From assembly GCF_014356525.2 (NCBI RefSeq), contig NC_052511.1, positions 48,388,137 to 48,452,136 of the forward strand: a stretch of 64,000 nucleotides of DNA. The letters run 5' to 3'. Numbering within the stretch: position 1 is the first letter of the stretch; each line of letters starts with the position of its first letter. The DNA is from Nilaparvata lugens. Its lineage: Eukaryota; Arthropoda; Insecta; Hemiptera; Delphacidae. The position numbers were made by a program, and so were the translations under genes. Below the pieces are notes generated by a model. It was not told the DNA's origin. It did not search any database and was given only the letters and a program-made list of their open reading frames with translations. Of the stretch, positions 31,574 through 42,566 are shown one piece after another.

Positions 31574-32727
31574 ATATATAGTGAATTCCATGTTATAATG
31601 ACAGTGGAGAAAGATAGGAGCTCCTTCTGTCAATGCCTTCTATAGACCGTAGCAGATACAGGTTTATTGATGTAATATTGAACTGTTCATTCTCTTTTAG
31701 AATAATCAATTATTGACCAAACGTAGTGAGGTCTATGTTTTAACTCGGATTTTTTTTTTGTATGTCTGTATGTAACGCGATTATGGCCAAACGCGTTGAT
31801 AGAATTAGATGAGATTTGGCAGGGATATTCCTTCTTCAACTGCGCGTCGATGTATACACTAGGTTTTTCGAAATTTTTCATGTTAAGGATAATATGAAAA
31901 GAAAAGGAATTCCTCCATACTCTGATATCACTATATATTATAATAATCTATATTATTATATATAATCTACTTTGAAGATAGGATCAATCAGACTATAGAA
32001 TTATTCATAATCAATCAGATGACAAGTGGATTATTCATTGCATGCATTACACAGATGTCTGGCCGTGTCTATTTCTATAAGGGAGGGTTTCAATATTTTT
32101 TATGATGCGTGCCCATCAGTATCACTACTCTCACATTTGAAAAACAAATTTAATAGGTGATTGAAAATAAAATTGAAAAATGATTAAATGTACTAAATAA
32201 TGCTGAAGAAATTATAGTATTCTTGATTAAAAAAAAATGATTTTAAAATAGTTGAGAAATATTTTTATCAGATGGAAAGATTATCACGAAACTGGATAAA
32301 TCATCATATGGGATACAAATTCAAACATGAACTGAGTTTATTAACGTAAGTGAGTTTTTGATCTTGGAGAAAACACATAACAGTTTTTAAGAGTAAATTA
32401 TGATTCAACTGTGAATTTTGTGATTCAACTGAATCAACTAGAACAGGTGACATCAGATACTTGTGGATGAGAAAGCTGCGTGAGGTCTACTGTTCACTGA
32501 ATCACTAGTATTTTACTAAACTAGAAATTATTTTTCAATAATTTCATAATGAATTTCTCAAATTAAGATGAAATATTTTGTTAATATTATGAATTCTACA
32601 TTGTTAAAAGTCGTTCTGGTAACAAAGCAAAGCGAGAAAAAGATAGCGCTATCCGCTTTGTTGAATGATAGACAAGGATAGCAATACCATTGCTAATCAA
32701 ACACTGCCGTTATAACGTGGACCTCAC
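31574..32727. mobile_element. MITE family E copy interrupted by family A
   Basis: The left part at 31574-31713 (atatagtgaattccatgttataatgacag) and the right part at 32517-32727 (ending ccgttataacgtggacctca) are the two halves of one E element. A family A copy occupies the middle. Confidence 0.85.
31714..32516 (+). mobile_element. Family A element inserted in family E
   Basis: ttgaccaaacgtagtgaggt..gtgaggtctactgttcactg..cactag. The E halves resume directly outside, which defines the A ends as TTGACC.. and ..CTAG-T. Confidence 0.85.
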
Positions 32728-32969
32728 AAAATATTGCTTCCAAGCTGTTAAAAATATTCAAATCTGGACGTTATCCGCTACCTAGCGGAAAGAATGTCAA
32801 CTACGTTGAGTGTTAGTTACAAAATCTACCGCTAGATGCCTCATTCTGCCCTCACAAGTTCAAGTTCACACAAGGCCATTCAAAAGCGTTCACTTTCTAT
32901 TCATAATAATCTTGTAGTGCTCATAATAAAAATCTATAGCTCATTATCATCAATTCATACAGCTATTTC

Positions 32970-33092
32970 CATAAGAGCTTTGTTTTGGGCTAGTTTTGGA
33001 ATAGTTTTGGGCCAAGCCTGTTGTTCCTTCCCAATCATATTTATATGATTTGTTATTGTATCCACGTATAAATAAATAAATAATAAATAAAG
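32970..33092 (+). repeat. SINE/LINE tail with (AAAT)n end
   Basis: gttttgggccaagcctgttg..tataaataaataaataataaat, related to 2250-2338, 44040-44180 and 52690-52810. Confidence 0.55.
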
Positions 33093-33244
33093 AGCATTAG
33101 AATCGGTCTTATGCCCGGCATATGAAACGTTGAACCCTGACTTAACTCTAGGCGAACTTCTTCTTCAAACAGTCTATACCTGGGTCAGATGACGTGTAAC
33201 TCAATTAGGTTTAGCTTAGTAAAAAAGTATTTTTAGCTTTAATA

Positions 33245-33385
33245 AAAGTATTTTGATAGACTCATAGACTGCACTGAATTGTGCCTAATCTGTAATTTGC
33301 GAGAAGACGAAACAGTGCCACACTTCTTAGAGCTTAGTGATCCAGCACCCTACCCTACATTGGAAGAATTTCCCAACAAGTGGGG
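33245..33385 (+). pseudogene. Possible non-LTR retrotransposon C-terminal fragment
   Basis: ELCLICNLREDETVPHFLEL reads as a C-x2-C..H-F-L zinc-binding knuckle like those after the reverse transcriptase of Jockey/RTE-type elements. It has no start and no continuation, and the last cysteine is missing. Short and only suggestive. Confidence 0.35.
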
Positions 33386-33827
33386 AATGCAATCAAGAGA
33401 GAAGGACTGCAAGTTGCATTCAAGTCAACTCCAGTTCTTAATCAATTGATGAAACTCCTCCAAGGACCCCATAGCAGATTGGGAACAAAGTGGAGTATAC
33501 AGACTGAACTGTGCTGAATGTAATGCCTGTTACGTGGGCCAGACTGGTAGATCCTTCAACACAAGAATTGCAGAGAATACCACAGCCTGGAAAACGGGTA
33601 ATATCAATTCAAATTTTGCAGACCATCTATTAGAGAATGGACACAGTTTTGACCCAAAAAACAATACCGACATACTGCACTTTTGTCCTAAAAGCAGGCT
33701 ATTGAATATTTTAGAAACAGTAGAAATTCAAAAAATAGAAAAAGACAGTTCAATAACAAGCCTTAATGATCATATTAACATATTCCCCTGTAATATAAGT
33801 AGGTTAGTTCAAGACCATCTAGAATGA
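33386..33827 (+). pseudogene. Penelope-like element, C-terminal GIY-YIG endonuclease remnant
   Basis: One frame reads GLQVAFKSTPVLNQLMKLLQ. After a 1-nt shift near 33485 the next frame reads SGVYRLNCAECNACYVGQTG, then RSFNTRIAENTTAWK and on to a stop at 33827. GVY..CYVGQTGR with the following arginine (FNTRI) is the GIY-YIG nuclease core, and the N-C-x-x-C-x-x-x-Y-V-G spacing with cysteines is typical of Penelope-like retroelements. The reverse transcriptase is absent, so this is a 5'-truncated copy. A hammerhead ribozyme follows 570 bp downstream, as expected for Penelope long terminal repeats. Confidence 0.8.
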
Positions 33828-34392
33828 ACCAAACCAAATCTAGACATGTTGAAGAAAAAAAAAAATTTAGTTTATCGAACATCTAGGGAAAAAAAATAGA
33901 CTAGGTTGTTAACCCAATTTCAGTAGTTTTCTAGGATTCTTGATAAGTATTTCCAACAGTGATGATGATATTTCACAATTCCTTCCTTTTTTTACAAATT
34001 TCCACTCTGAAATCTTTTTAACTTAGATAACCTATTTTACTGCCTTACACCTATTTATTCTTATTATAATTTTTTTTTCATATGAAATATTCATGTAATT
34101 TCAAATAATTTGTTGGAATTAAGAAAATTAGAATTAACAATCAATTACAATGATCAAGTGGCTCTTGCTTTTCTTTTTGTTAGTTTTATAATAAGTAAAA
34201 AGTTTTTCATAAAAATTAGGCCGAAATCATATAATTTCCAATAATTTTGTTAGAATTAAGAATATAAATTAGAATTAAAATTAAAATCATAAATTAAAAA
34301 TAGGAATGATAATTAGTCAGAATGATCAAGTAGCTCTTACTTTTGTTTTTGTTAAGTTGGAATCTTTCTACTTCCTGTAACTTTACTGTAAC

Positions 34393-34438
34393 TTACAGCT
34401 GATGATGTGTGAGCACACACGAAAGCATGCTCCTGTAA
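34393..34438 (+). ncRNA. Hammerhead ribozyme of the Penelope-like element
   Basis: Stem I is TTACAG (34393-34398) with CTGTAA (34433-34438), 6 perfect pairs. The core is CTGATGA (34399-34405). Stem II is TGTGTG with CACACA around a tiny loop, followed by one extra C and GAAA (34421-34424). Stem III is palindromic GCATGC (34425-34430), then the TC cleavage position (34431-34432). The core is fully canonical except for the bulged C before GAAA. The very short self-complementary stem III implies activity as a dimer, as reported for Penelope-like hammerheads. The position downstream of the GIY-YIG frame agrees. Confidence 0.75.
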
Positions 34439-34499
34439 AATATTAATTTTTATTTAATTAGAGTGGATTTTTGACAACGTTCTAAGTCTATTCAATTAT

Positions 34500-35054
34500 G
34501 GAAAAGTTCCACAACATCAACATGCACACTACAAACTTAATTATCAATTAATCTGTGGTTTTTTGATAATTTCGTAGTATTTTTTTTTTAATAATATTAT
34601 CTAATAGATTTCAAGAAGTAGAACGAAATTTCCTACCTACTAAATTTCCTCTTATTTTCTACGGGAATATGAAGAAGTAGAAGCAAAAGGAGAGAAAAGA
34701 AAATGGAATAGGAGAAAAAAAAGTGAAAAGAAGAGAATAGAAGGAAGAGAAGAGGGAGGAGAGTTGTATTTTTTATCCCACTCAGTAACTATTTATTCTC
34801 ATGAGAAATCATATTTGAAAGTATCATTATCTCCATTGCCCTCTAGGAAGCCTAAAAACTCAACCCAAACCGATTTCCCACTCCCAAAAAATAATTTCGG
34901 AAATTGTAAAACCAGAATGATTTGTTATTCAAATTCAAATTGCCCGCCAGCCACTCTAGAATCAAATGATAACGTTGGAACTTGGAGGTTAATCACCATT
35001 ACCTGTTTGCATGTCGAAGATCCATTTAAACTCTCTCTCTCTCTGTCACATTTT
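34500..35054. other. No recognised gene; purine-rich stretch and possible retroelement end
   Basis: attaatctgtggttttttga..aatttcgtagta (34530-34585) resembles the Penelope-type end text seen at 45010-45060. 34660-34760 is AG-rich. A plus-strand frame at 34764-35060 is not recognised. Confidence 0.4.
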
Positions 35055-35345
35055 TGGTAGAGAGTTAGTGGGAAGGATATTTTTAATATTCTTTCCGAAG
35101 AATGGACATTGATATGTCCAAAGCTCCGCCAATTTATGTAGAATCATAACAATATATGTAATTATCTATAGTTATAATATTACAAATTGCTTTTTCATAT
35201 CATATACAGTTCAATAATTATTTTCTCAGTCTATATTATGTAAATTCATCTATAATTTTGCTGTATTGTAAGCTATTGTATATAAGTGTATAAGCCAGTA
35301 TATATTGTAATCTACATAAATAAAGTACTCAATCAATCAATCAAT
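35055..35345 (+). repeat. SINE-like family F, forward copy with (CAAT)n tail
   Basis: tggtagagagttagtgggaa..cattgatatgtccaaagctc..gtatataagtgtataagcca..ctacataaataaagtactca then (atca)n. Forward orientation ends in the simple tail, as expected for retroposition. Confidence 0.75.
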
Positions 35346-35480
35346 CACACACACTAACACACTCTCTCTCACTCATTCTCACTCTCTCTCTCTCTCCCTC
35401 GATCTCTCTCACGCTCTCTCACCCCTCTCTCTCTCACTCACTGTCTTTCTCTTTCTCTCCCACTATCTCTCTTTCTAATT
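35346..35480 (+). repeat. CT-rich microsatellite
   Basis: ctctctcactcattctcactctc repeats. A TGACGTCA octamer lies immediately after it (35487-35494). Confidence 0.85.
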
Positions 35481-35494
35481 CTCCTATGACGTCA

Positions 35495-36031
35495 GTTCCC
35501 CGTGAATCTATTGTCCAATTTGTTCAACCTGTTTAGTTTGTATGACGTAAGCAAAGAACAATGATAGTACACCTTCGCAATTCCTAAATCTCGCATTATT
35601 ATTTTCTCATTACCATTCTATATTATTGAACAGGGATCTATGTTATTGTAAGGTGAGTAACCGGATATTTTTGGAACAGGGTTCAAGAAAATAGATTTTG
35701 GTGATGTATTATGCATGCATGAACAATACATTGTTAGTTGATAAGTGATATTTTTAGATGGTTTCTTTTTATTTTTGGAAGCGTTTTTATGGGGAAAATA
35801 TATTTGGAATATCACATTATGAGGGAACATTTCTTTATAAGCTGTTGTGTGGGCTGAGATATGGAATAGTCCATAACAAAATTATGTGTAAAAATAGTTG
35901 GAAAAATATCTGTATCAGTATATTATCCGTAATAATTTACTGTACATCTTTAACATCTCATCAAAGAGAAAGCATAGGTTCTATCTTTATTTCCATTTAT
36001 CTTTTCTTATTCCATTCATTTATAAATTATT
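35495..36031. other. No recognised feature
   Basis: AT-rich sequence. A 91-codon plus-strand frame at 35758-36033 is lysine, isoleucine and phenylalanine rich, overlaps no known domain and runs into the family A start. Confidence 0.4.
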
Positions 36032-36985
36032 GACCGAACGAAGTGAGGTCTGAGATTCAAGTCGACGGTTTGGCATTTCTCTTAATGTTTAAATGTGTAT
36101 ATGTTGCGCATTTACGGCGAAACGCGGTAATAGATTTTCATGAAATTTGACAGGTATGTTCATTTTTAAATTGCGCGTCGACGTATATACAAGGTTTTCG
36201 GAAATTTTGCATTTCAAGGATAATATATAAAAGGAAAAAGGAGCCTCCTTCATACGCCAATATTAGAGTAAAAATCAGACTATAGAATTATTCATCATAA
36301 ATCAGCTGACAAGTGATTACACAGATATGTGGAGAAGCCAGTCTATTACTGTTTTTGTATAAGGTCTATAGTTTCAATCAAAGACCTTGAAGAGGATTGC
36401 ATCTTCAAGCTGGGTTTACACCAAAGTTATTAACAAAATGTTGATAACTTAATCCTTATAGATTCTATTAGATTGAACGCAAGTTGACAAACACACATGT
36501 ACATCATGCGTATGATAAGTTATGTTCAATCTAATATATTCTATAAGGATTGAGTTATTAACATTTTGTTAATAAATTTGGTCTAATCGCAGCTTTAAGG
36601 TCTTTGGTTTCAATATTTTGTTTTGCAGTCATGGTATTATTATGCGTGTCCATCAGTATCAATATTCTCACATTCGAAAAAACTAATTTAATAGGTAGGT
36701 GATTAAAAATAATTGAATGAACTAAATAATGCTGAAAAAATTATAATATTTTTGATTGAAAAAAATTAATCTTCATTAGATGGGAAGATTATCACGGAAC
36801 TGGATGAATAAATTCTAGAATAGAAATATATTCTATTCATTGTTTTAATCAACATAAATATCAATAAATTATGGAATACAAATTCAAACTTGAACTGATT
36901 TTGTTAACATTTGAAACAGTTGACATCAGGTACTTGTGGATGAGAATACTGCGTGAGGTCTACTGTTCACAGAACTACTAGTATT
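36032..36985 (+). mobile_element. Family A element containing a foldback insertion
   Basis: ttgaccgaacgaagtgaggt..gtgaggtctactgttcacag. Its interior is interrupted by a K-type foldback MITE at 36404-36597. Confidence 0.8.
36404..36597. mobile_element. Foldback MITE family K
   Basis: agctgggtttacaccaaagttattaacaaaatg is mirrored by cattttgttaataaatttgg..cgcagct. The same end occurs at 39697-39734 where the assembly gap begins. Confidence 0.75.
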
Positions 36986-37515
36986 TCAATAGTCGTCCAT
37001 CAGAGAATAGATCTAGTCATCTAGTCAGGTACACATAATACAATATGTGGACGTACAAAAGGCTTATGCCCTAAACTATAGACCAATTTTGTAGAATAAT
37101 GTATATTACAAATGGAATTTGAATTGAATCTATGGATTCTATGAATATAATAGAATAGAATAGATTTCAAATATATAACATATAATCTCATCACGTCGGT
37201 CAGGTACAATGACATTTACATAGATGAAGTGACTCTAGAATACATTCATGTGAATTGAATCTATTGTAGACTTTATCATATTAAACACTCCCTAATGTTA
37301 TAACCTGTCACCGTCTTCTAATTCATTATCTGAAATAATTTACGAAATCCTCAAACAAAATATAATAATACTTTGAAATAATACCAACAAAACATTTGTG
37401 ATCCATTCATTATTTATGATGATAGAAAGTGGTTGACAATTTCAATTTGTGCTAATCAAAATCGATTCTAACAAAACAGGAAAATGTTCACATATCACAT
37501 ACTCAAAAAATAGAA
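36986..37515. other. No recognised feature
   Basis: AT-rich. An imperfect local repeat of aatagaatagaat-type text lies at 37140-37165. No credible ORF. Confidence 0.4.
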
Positions 37516-37519
37516 TGAT

Positions 37520-37625
37520 TGTATACTTTATTCTTTATTGATTCATACAATAAGAACATCATCGGAATGATAGGGAGAGAAAAAATAAGGTAACCTTGTG
37601 CTATTCCTCTCCCAAATGCACTTTC
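37520..37625 (-). repeat. SINE-like family M copy
   Basis: tttattgattcatacaataagaacatcatc..ataaggtaaccttgtgctattcctct. A second copy lies at 46722-46815. Confidence 0.6.
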
Positions 37626-38592
37626 CATTTTTTCCAATTCAAATCTTACAAACTTCTGATACAAAAATAGTAAACAATTATCGTAATTCAAGTCCACAAC
37701 ATTGTGATACAAAATTAACAATTACAATGTAATGTAATTGTACTACATAAATTAAATTTGTCGTTTAAATGCAATTAAACTCAATTTTCAATTTAGCAAC
37801 TCATGCTGTCACATTATTTGAAATCGTTAAAGGTGTTCTTAATAAGCTGTCAAAACCTGTGAATCACACAGAGTCGACAAAAGATGAAATCATTCAAATG
37901 CAAATAGCAAGGTCATTGTCATCTCTGCTTCTCACAGTTCTGTGAACATATAGCTCCCTTTTTTTCTATCTCTGTGTTCTTACTTACATTCTCCCTCTTT
38001 TTCTATATTTCTTCTTCTCTTCATACTGTATTCTTTCTACTCTATGAAAAAAGTACTCCCAGTGTCCATATTACCTGAACAACATCTATATAGTAAATCC
38101 AGAGTCAAATAATCTTTGATTAATAATATCTTACGTCACAAGGACGGGAAGGGGCCTTTTACAAGCGAGAATGATGTTTCTAGTCAAGCCGTTAGCCAAG
38201 ACTCGACTTTTATTCGTGCACTGCAAAAGACATTCACGTAGAGTCAACTACTATTAAAAAAAACTATAACCAACTGGCAGACCAAAACCCTCGCCAATTT
38301 CGAACAAAGTACTCTAATAAAACTGGAGACTTTCCACAAACGAGGTTACATAACGCAAAAAATATTAACTGAGTGAAAAAAATTCAAGCAAAGCGCCAAC
38401 TTTGTGTATTTATGTATTTAACTTTGTGTCAACAAGAGCTTCTTTGTAAGTGACAGTCGGTCAGTTTGTTATGTAACTAAATAGTAATTGCAAAATTAGT
38501 GTGGCATGTCAAAATATATAGTAGACTAACAATAATGATTATAATGATGACTATTGTATGTCTATATTGTAGTAACACAAGACTCAATTTTG
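37626..38592. other. No recognised feature
   Basis: Unique-looking sequence with no exon meeting splice and coding criteria. TTACGTCA-like and palindromic motifs occur at about 38132 (cttacgtcacaag). Confidence 0.4.
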
Positions 38593-39370
38593 TAGTGAGG
38601 TCCACGTTATAATGGCAAATATCGGGGACCGAGCTTCGCTCTGGAGTACAAAAGCATAAAAAAATTATTACAAAAGAAGAAATTATAATAACAATCATAC
38701 AGAAATGTTCTATCTAATCACAGTAAATTGAGATTAATTCCCAGAGGAATGCAAAAATGTCCCTCACAAAGGCCCAGTTGCACAAAAGCCGGTTAAATTT
38801 CCTGATTAACTTCACTTGAACCAAATCAGAGAAGACCATTTCAAATAGATGGATCTACTGGAATTAATCAGGATTGAAAACAACCCCGATTTTTTGCAAC
38901 CGGCACTAAGTACCTGATTGAATGATTACAAAAGTTCAACAGCTGAGTCATAATTTTGACACAGTCCCACACACATGAACTCGCCCACTCACTTCCATCA
39001 CCAACAGACGACGAAATAATTATTATCAGCTGTTCTAATGAACCAAGGATGAATAGTACCGGTAATTATCCTTTTGATGTCCTTCAGCGAGTTTTCCCAG
39101 GGATGAGACCTAGTGCAATAGAATCTTTATATTATAAACCTACTATGTTCTGAATTTCATGAGAATTGTTGGAGCCGTTTTCAAGATCCGGTGAAATACA
39201 AACATCTGAAAATATAAACATCTAAACATATAAACATCCAAACATCTAAACATATAAACAGAAGTTGCTCGTATAATAGTATAGGATGGAGGAAGATATG
39301 AAGATAGAACATAGTTGCCGATTCGCTGCCTTCTACAGAGGATAGATGATACCAGTAGTTATGTAGTAAT
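38593..39370 (+). mobile_element. MITE family E copy interrupted by family B
   Basis: The E start gtgaggtccacgttataatggca (38595-38616) is followed by a full family B copy (38617-39287, atatcggggaccg..gctcgtataatagtatagga). E then resumes with gaggaagatatgaagatag..gccttctacagagga. Confidence 0.8.
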
Positions 39371-39696
39371 GAATGATATCAAATGTCCCTTCTTCCAGAT
39401 TTTCAACCGTCAAAATACAAAATTATTAGTCTTCGTTGGTTTCAAGTGAAAATGAACTAAATTCTAGAAAGTAAAATCTTAACCTTATTTAGAACTTTTG
39501 AAATGATATCTAAATTTGGGAGAGTAATAGTCAAGCAGTAGCCTCAATTTTTCTCTTTCGGTCAGTACTTTCTTGTAAAAAATAATGAATAAATATAAGT
39601 AAATTGATAAATTAATGAATATGGATAAATAAATATGAATATTGTATTGTAAATACACTTTTAATCCACCTAAACAAATCCTATAACAAACTAAAG

Positions 39697-39734
39697 CTGC
39701 ATTTACACCAAAGTTGATAACAAAATGTTAATAA
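39697..39734 (+). mobile_element. Foldback MITE family K, cut by gap
   Basis: agctgcatttacaccaaagttgataacaaaatg, the same end as 36404, running into the N run. Confidence 0.65.
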
Positions 39735-39834
39735 NNNNNNNNNNNNNNNNNNNNNNNNNNNNNNNNNNNNNNNNNNNNNNNNNNNNNNNNNNNNNNNNNN
39801 NNNNNNNNNNNNNNNNNNNNNNNNNNNNNNNNNN
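39735..39834. other. Assembly gap of 100 N
   Basis: Exactly 100 N. The left flank is a family K element and the right flank a family D end. Confidence 1.
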
Positions 39835-39863
39835 GTTGTGTGAGTGCGCCACACCAGATTTTT
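39835..39863 (+). mobile_element. Family D element, right-end fragment
   Basis: gttgtgtgagtgcgccacaccagatttttt, the D terminus. The rest of the element is presumably in the gap. Confidence 0.75.
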
Positions 39864-40157
39864 TGAAATATTTTGCTCAAACCACATCAAATTTCAATAC
39901 TCATTAAATTTTTGTTCAGTTCAAATACAATTTAAAATCACGGTCACATGATCAAAGCCTTTTCATTCCGGTGCAATCAAATTGAAAAATATTAATAATC
40001 TATTTAAAATAGAACCCTTGGATAGAAGAACCGTTACAACTCCCAACAAAACACTAATAATAGACAGTAAACGACTTGAATGAATCAGATTGAAATTAGG
40101 AACATGAACGACCTATACAATGGAATAAATTTCAATTTTTTTTTATCTATGCTATAG

Positions 40158-40456
40158 GTTTACTGAATTCAATCACTGCTCGCAAAATAGATAGATGGAT
40201 TCAAGCCAGAGTATCTAAGACCATGAAAATATTATTTATGACGAAAAATTACGATCTTCATACAAGAGAGAGCTCTACATCAGGGAGCAACCTTGCAGAT
40301 TTATTCACAAAAGACTCAAACCGTAAGCTGCTATCTAACAATACCACCCCAAATACAGCAGCGACAAACCAACTCAGCTACATTATGATAGATGATACAG
40401 TTCCTTACCAGCTCCACTGCAAACCATACACTTTCTGGAAGCATCTGGACACATAA
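40158..40456 (+). CDS. Candidate 3'-terminal coding exon, product unknown
   Basis: A strong acceptor (a run of T, then tatctatgctatag) precedes an uninterrupted frame of 98 codons to a stop at 40456: (x)LLNSITARKIDRWIQARVSK, TMKILFMTKNYDL, then a Ser/Thr/Asn-rich stretch, and VPYQLHCKPYTFWKHLDT at the end. It is not low-complexity, lies outside the recurrent repeats, and its codon composition looks protein-like. No start codon is needed because the frame is open at the acceptor. No family was recognised; ADLFTK in the middle recalls Copia RNase H tails, but the surroundings do not. It is either a terminal host exon on the plus strand, antisense to a possible long channel gene, or a retroelement relic. 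Confidence 0.4.
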
Positions 40457-40589
40457 AATAGGAAAATAAATTGAACTATGAACCGCTTGCTTAGTAAACA
40501 GGTGCCGTGTATATATTATATACCACACTAAATGTATTTCGAAGACATATATATATATATCCATTACGGTGCTTTAATTTATTCACGTT

Positions 40590-41000
40590 GACATGCCGAC
40601 ACAGGAAGGGAGGAGCTTTGGTCAGTTTCACTTCAAATTTGCAGCGATGTTTGTATGGGAACTGTTGTATTTATTTATGGGGAATACTGACAGGCGGTGG
40701 AACGGGATCTGGAACTGTACTTCCTTCACCAAAATGGCTGATGGCGGGGAGCGGGGAAAGGAATTTGAGTCTCCCCCCCACACAGAAAAGGGTTCCGAAG
40801 AGAGGATGAAGTCACAGGGTACCCCTTGGTGATGAGGTGGGGTTGAGTAGCTATGACAAGGGTTCAGAGAGGGGTGAAGTCACAGGGTACCCCTGGACCC
40901 CTAGGGGGTGTTGGGTGGGCGTGAAACCCCCGGAAGTGGAACGTGGAAAGCACGTAACAGGGCAGTAAACGTGACACCGGATCTTTCATATCCCATTAAG
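40590..41000. other. GC-richer segment with a local tandem repeat
   Basis: gatgaagtcacagggtacccc occurs at 40805 and, as gtgaagtcacagggtacccc, at 40876. C/G-runs are frequent (ccccccacac, ccctagggggtgttgggtgg). Open frames are not recognisable. Confidence 0.5.
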
Positions 41001-41169
41001 CTACCTGCTGCTCGGCTACGTTTAGAAACGAGTTTGTAGTTTCGGAAAAATGAATTTATATTTTCCAGATGGATACCTGTGCGATTTAGAAAAGTGTCGT
41101 GTTGTTTGAGGGTAGTTAGTCGCGCCCAACGTTTAGCAACTGGTTCATGAAAATACATTAAATTTATGT

Positions 41170-41261
41170 TAAATGAAAAAGACTAAGAAATTGTCAAAAA
41201 CCTACCACAATATCAACTTCTCAACTACACAAAAATTTAATTTATATTTTCGTCCAAAAAT

Positions 41262-41329
<68 letters not shown>

Positions 41330-41345
41330 TGTGTGTGTTTTTTAC
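41170..41345 (+). repeat. Penelope-type end text and (GT)n microsatellite
   Basis: agactaagaaattgtcaaaa at 41181, as at 1694, followed by cacaatatcaacttctcaac. A pure (GT)n runs at 41263-41320. Confidence 0.75.
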
Positions 41346-41719
41346 GAGGATGAATTCATGTTTTGTGTCTTGGAAGACCTGGAAAAACATTGTCATTTGT
41401 GATAAAGTATCAATGACACGAGAGAAAGAAAAGAATCAATGTTTTCGACCAAAATATCTGTAACACTACCAATATTGATGTTAAGTGGTGGAGAGGACTT
41501 AAAAGTCCTAACTTCGCCTAATAAAGAATTTTTCATTTTCATACGTGCGTCTACAGATTCAACCACAGAATAAATCAATGGGTTAACGTTCAATTGTTAA
41601 ACCACAGATTTTATTGTTGATTGAGTGCATGGTTATACTTTTAGAAGTGAGTTTATCTTTTTCAGAAATATTTATCCAATTCTCCCTCGAAATTATATTA
41701 AAAGTAGGCTACATCCAAG

Positions 41720-42440
41720 GATAGTATATTATAGTATATAAGAGGGTAGTAAAGAGCACATGAGGATAGTATATAGTATCCTATACTATTTAACGAGCAA
41801 TTTCTGTTTATATGTTTTTTATGTTCATATTTATATCTGTATGTGACCGGATCTCGAAAACGGCTCTAACGATTCTCACGAAATTTGGAACTAAGTAGAT
41901 TTATGATATGAAAATGCGATTGCACAAGGTCTCAACCCTGGGATAGCTTGCTAAAGGACATTAGAAGGATAGATATGTCCTTGGTGAGGATAGTATATAG
42001 TATCCTATACTATTTAACGAGCAATTTCTGTTTATATGTTTAGATGTTTTTATTTTCATATTTATATCTGTATGTGATCGGATCTCGAAAACGGCTCTAA
42101 CGATTCTCACGAAATTTGGAAATAAGTAGATTTATGATATGAAAATGCGATTGCACAAGGTCTCAACCCTGGGATAGCTTGCTAAAGGACATTAAAAAGA
42201 TAGATACGTCCTTGGAAAAACAGCTGGAAATTTTGTCGTCTGTCGATACCGTAATGGAAGAGATATAGCGAGTGCATGTGTAGGTTATTCCTCAGCTGAT
42301 CTCACGTGAAAAATAATTCAGCAAGAAAAACTTATTTTTGTTTATTTCTCTTTTTTTAGAAAACATATTCACTTCAGAAAGTCAAAAATAGTAACTAGAT
42401 GCTGTTGGTGGAGAATAGTGCATAGTATATTAACAAATAT
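41720..42440 (-). mobile_element. Diverged family B copy with 204-bp tandem duplication
   Basis: gtatagtatcctatactatttaacgagcaattt..gatcg/accggatctcgaaaacggctctaac appears at about 41788 and 41992, then runs on to tggaaaaacagctgg..gtcgtctgtcgat. Confidence 0.75.
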
Positions 42441-42566
42441 TGTAGCAAACATAGTATATCATTCTAAATCATTCTTATCTTTTGGACAACATTAACATTT
42501 TATCAAAATTTTTGGAGAGGAATAGTACAGGCTCAGCCTAGTTTTTCCTCCAATGTCATAATTGTA

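Noticed and set aside
34764..35060. Plus-strand 98-residue frame as a coding exon
   Set aside because: Composition is plausible for part of it, but it runs into the CT-rich end of a SINE-like repeat and no splice signals fit.
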